A DNA stretch of 64,000 nt from Caprella mutica (taxonomy: Eukaryota > Arthropoda > Malacostraca > Amphipoda > Caprellidae): contig CANNZV010002479.1 in the NCBI GenBank assembly GCA_947561585.1, positions 40,087 to 104,086 on the forward strand, read 5' to 3'. The notes beneath the pieces were generated by a model. That model searched no databases, had not been told where the DNA came from, and saw nothing but the letters and a program-made list of their open reading frames with translations. Positions 61,546 through 64,000 of this stretch are shown one piece after another. A program made the position numbers and the translations under genes. Each line of letters begins with the position of its first letter. The first letter of the stretch is position 1.

Positions 61546-61759
61546 TAATTGACACCATCTTTGGATATTCAATTAAAATTCACTAATTGGTATCTATATT
61601 GTCCTTTACTATTAACTTATTGGCATCTTTTCTAGTTACTACAAAAAGGCGGGGCTTATCCAAAGCAACGATGCCAAATTTCAAAATATTGACTGAAAAA
61701 TCCACGGTTTTCGTAATTAATATTCTAACTGTAGTCATAATTTGTTTCCCTGATAATAC
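61546..61759 (-). repeat. Right arm of the 214-bp inverted repeat
   Basis: Reverse complement of 52123-52336 with three differences. A 58-codon frame is open in both arms but lacks any known motif, and the near identity of the arms makes shared openness uninformative. Confidence 0.95.
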
Positions 61760-61760
61760 T

Positions 61761-61778
61761 ACCAGAGAAAAGAGTCTC
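61761..61778 (+). repeat. Satellite-like fragment beside the inverted repeat
   Basis: accagagaaaagagtctc matches the satellite monomer at 17 of 18 positions and begins right where the inverted-repeat arm stops. Confidence 0.6.
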
Positions 61779-63928
61779 CGCATTATCTTCTTTTCTCAAA
61801 TCACAGTTTTTTGTATTTCTTATCATTTTTAAATGTTACAAATTTGTTGGTGAGTATTCAGACCAGTTATAAAATATTTACAAACATTGCTATCACTAAA
61901 GTTTAATTTTTGAAATGTGATATTAGTAAAATATCAAAATAACATTACGGATACACTTTTCTTTGACTGTACAAATTACTAACTTGTTTCATATTCCATA
62001 GCAGTTAGGCTTCGATATTTAGGTATAAATTCAGCGTAATTTTTGAGATAATTCTTTTGAAGAATATTTAGAACTGTAAAAAATATGAAACTTTATCGAT
62101 TGAAGTTCTATATCCTATTTAGGAAGTGTCTAGCAAAATCAATCATTAAGTGAATAGTGACAATATTTCAGATTGTACTACCCACGGTACAGGAACATAA
62201 TCGGGTATAGTACCTAGCAGACGACACAAAAATATGACGTCACCACAACAACACATTCCTTGTTTGTGACCGAGTGGCTCATAATTCCTCGTATTTGCAT
62301 GTTAATATCGAGAAGTTTAAAGTCATTTTATAAGGGTTTCGTACAAAAGAAAAGCGAAAATGGCGTTTGAACCTCAAAGTTGAATATATAGATATAATTC
62401 AGGTGTGTTTTTATTGTTAATTTCTTTAACTTATCTATAAGAAATAGGGTCTTGAAAATATGCTACCTAGGAGCGTAAAGTAGTGCTAGTTAACTGCTAA
62501 ATTGTAGTTCCTATGAATAAAAAATAAGGAAAAAAATAATGGAATACAATTTAACCAATGCCTAGTTAGTAATTGATCAGAAAAAAATTAAATTTAAAAA
62601 GTGCTAAGTTTAAGTAAGTTTTCCCATATTTCAAAGTGTGGTCAGAGTCGCCATTTCCAGTCATCCGGTGGTCACGTCAAACTATAGATTCTATCAGCTG
62701 ATTACCATACCCTATGTTACTGTATCCTGGTACTACCTACCTATTTAGTCCATGTGGGAGGGCTCAATTTAGGGTATTGTATTTAGGGGAAACCAAAATG
62801 GAAACGATCATTTTGTAGTAATATTTTTAGAAAACAATGCAAAAGCAGTAATATTTTTTGGAAAAGACAGATTAGGGGAAAAACCATTAGGAAACACATA
62901 CCTAATTATGAATATCATAAAATGGTAGAAAATTATTAAAGGTAAATTATTATGAAACAAATTATTTAGGAAATATACAATTTAGAAAATACTTATCATG
63001 AGTAATTTTATTTCGAAAAATTAAAATAGAGTAATATTATTAGAGATAAAATATTTTGAATACATCGAAAATGAGGTAAAACTAACTAGGAAACGTTCAT
63101 TTAGCCGTAAACTACTTCTTTGGGAACGTCCAGAATGGTAGAATGCATTTTCGTAGAGTGTATTTTGGGGTAAAATACTAGATGGCTATTAGCTAGACGT
63201 CATCGATTACGCAATCAAAGAATAGAACTATATAGCTTTTACGTTGGCATTCAGAGGTGTTTAGGCTATTCTTTTCTTAGCTATATCAAATGGGTTTGGG
63301 ATAGGAACTTGGAGGAACTCGGTAGGTAGGTAGGCAGTTTACTTAGAATCAGATTGTAGGTACAACGAAGTGACAAAATGAAGAAGAGGCCTGAAATACA
63401 TCTACAATTAATTATATGGCCACAAAATAATATTTATACAAAACATCTATTATCTAATTACATTTATAAATAATAGAAATACATGTTAACTTACTCAGTC
63501 AATCACAAGAGGCAAAACTATTTGTTGAACAAAGAAAAATGGTGCACAGATATTTTGAATTTTAAACTTAATGCCTAGCGTAAAAACGTCTTGAAAAATA
63601 TAAGGGGCGAGGACGCCAAACAATAACATTGGATTCCATTAAGCTATAAAGAGTTTCTGTGCATTAAATAATAATTTGAAATATATATACATTATTATAG
63701 AAATAAAATAAATGCTACAGAACCAATCACCGAGTATGATTTTCTAGTATCATTTAAACAGAGTTTTTTGATATTTTTATTATACTACAAACTAAATAAT
63801 GAATAGGTATACATAAATTTTCTTCTATCTTAATTATAATTTTCATAAGTTGTATAAGCTTTAAAGACAATTAAAGCAAAGATGTTGGTTGATTGACCAC
63901 GCCCACCCAGACCCAGTGGGCAGTGAAC
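61779..63928. other. Non-coding stretch
   Basis: No gene. 62240 has tgacgtca, a CRE-type palindrome. From 62770 to 63190 loose repeats of the type taggggaaa / ttaggaaa / ttttggggtaaa recur, possibly the end of an unrecognised element. Confidence 0.45.
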
Positions 63929-63978
63929 AATAAACACAGTTCATAGAATACTGTGTTTATTGTATTCTATGAACTGTG
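63929..63978. repeat. Two mutually exclusive perfect hairpins
   Basis: Hairpin 1 pairs 63929-63939 with 63951-63961 (aataaacacag / ctgtgtttatt). Hairpin 2 pairs 63935-63951 with 63962-63978 (cacagttcatagaatac / gtattctatgaactgtg), a perfect 17-bp stem with a 10-nt loop. They share bases, so only one can form at a time. Confidence 0.9.
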
Positions 63979-64000
63979 ACAATAAAGGATAAACATTTAG

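Noticed and set aside
61583..61832. Open frames in the two 214-bp inverted-repeat arms as a conserved peptide
   Set aside because: The arms are almost identical DNA, so shared openness carries no evidence of selection.
62240..62250. tgacgtca as a promoter element
   Set aside because: No gene or transcript start could be tied to it.

Overview
This window is AT-rich eukaryotic nuclear DNA, most likely from an arthropod and probably an insect. The reasons are GT-AG introns, an AATAAA polyadenylation signal, 5S rRNA genes with an internal pol III promoter and T-run terminator, an eukaryotic Hsp70, an alpha-carbonic-anhydrase-family gene, and several classes of eukaryotic transposon (DD41D and DD35E Tc1/mariner relatives, a hAT-like element, an LTR element, LINE tails, MITEs). 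The species cannot be fixed from the sequence. Most open frames are chance or transposon debris.

Layout. 1-3577 is a 32-bp satellite array of about 111 monomers. It breaks into the last 18 nt of a 5S rRNA gene. From there to 50263 lie two tandem copies of one large segmental unit, each ending in a 5S gene: unit A (3578-28432, 24.9 kb) and unit B (28433-50263, 21.8 kb). Each unit carries, in order, an Hsp70-like gene on the minus strand lacking the C-terminal lid, a stretch of MITEs and a hAT-like element, a secreted carbonic-anhydrase-related gene on the plus strand, and a degenerate DD41D mariner-like element. The mariner copy is split by a non-coding LTR element and a LINE tail. Unit A also carries a TTAA MITE, about 1.1 kb of sequence and a 1.5-kb TA-flanked element that unit B lacks. 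A short third unit (50264-50853), another 5S gene (50854-50972) and a fourth flank (50973-51215) end the 5S array.

51216-64000 is unrelated to the units. It holds a LINE tail, a pair of almost identical 214-bp inverted repeats 9.2 kb apart, a five-exon DD35E Tc1-like transposase with one frameshift, several copies of a dispersed repeat, a C/G-rich foldback and a terminal pair of competing hairpins.

How it fits together. A gene-bearing segment seems to have become embedded in a 5S spacer and then been multiplied with the 5S array (inference). The duplicated genes have diverged: carbonic-anhydrase copy A has a 1-nt frameshift while copy B is intact. Both Hsp70 copies are open but differ at about 34 residues, clustered in the substrate-binding part. 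The carbonic-anhydrase-related protein has lost two of its three zinc-binding histidines and is probably not an enzyme.
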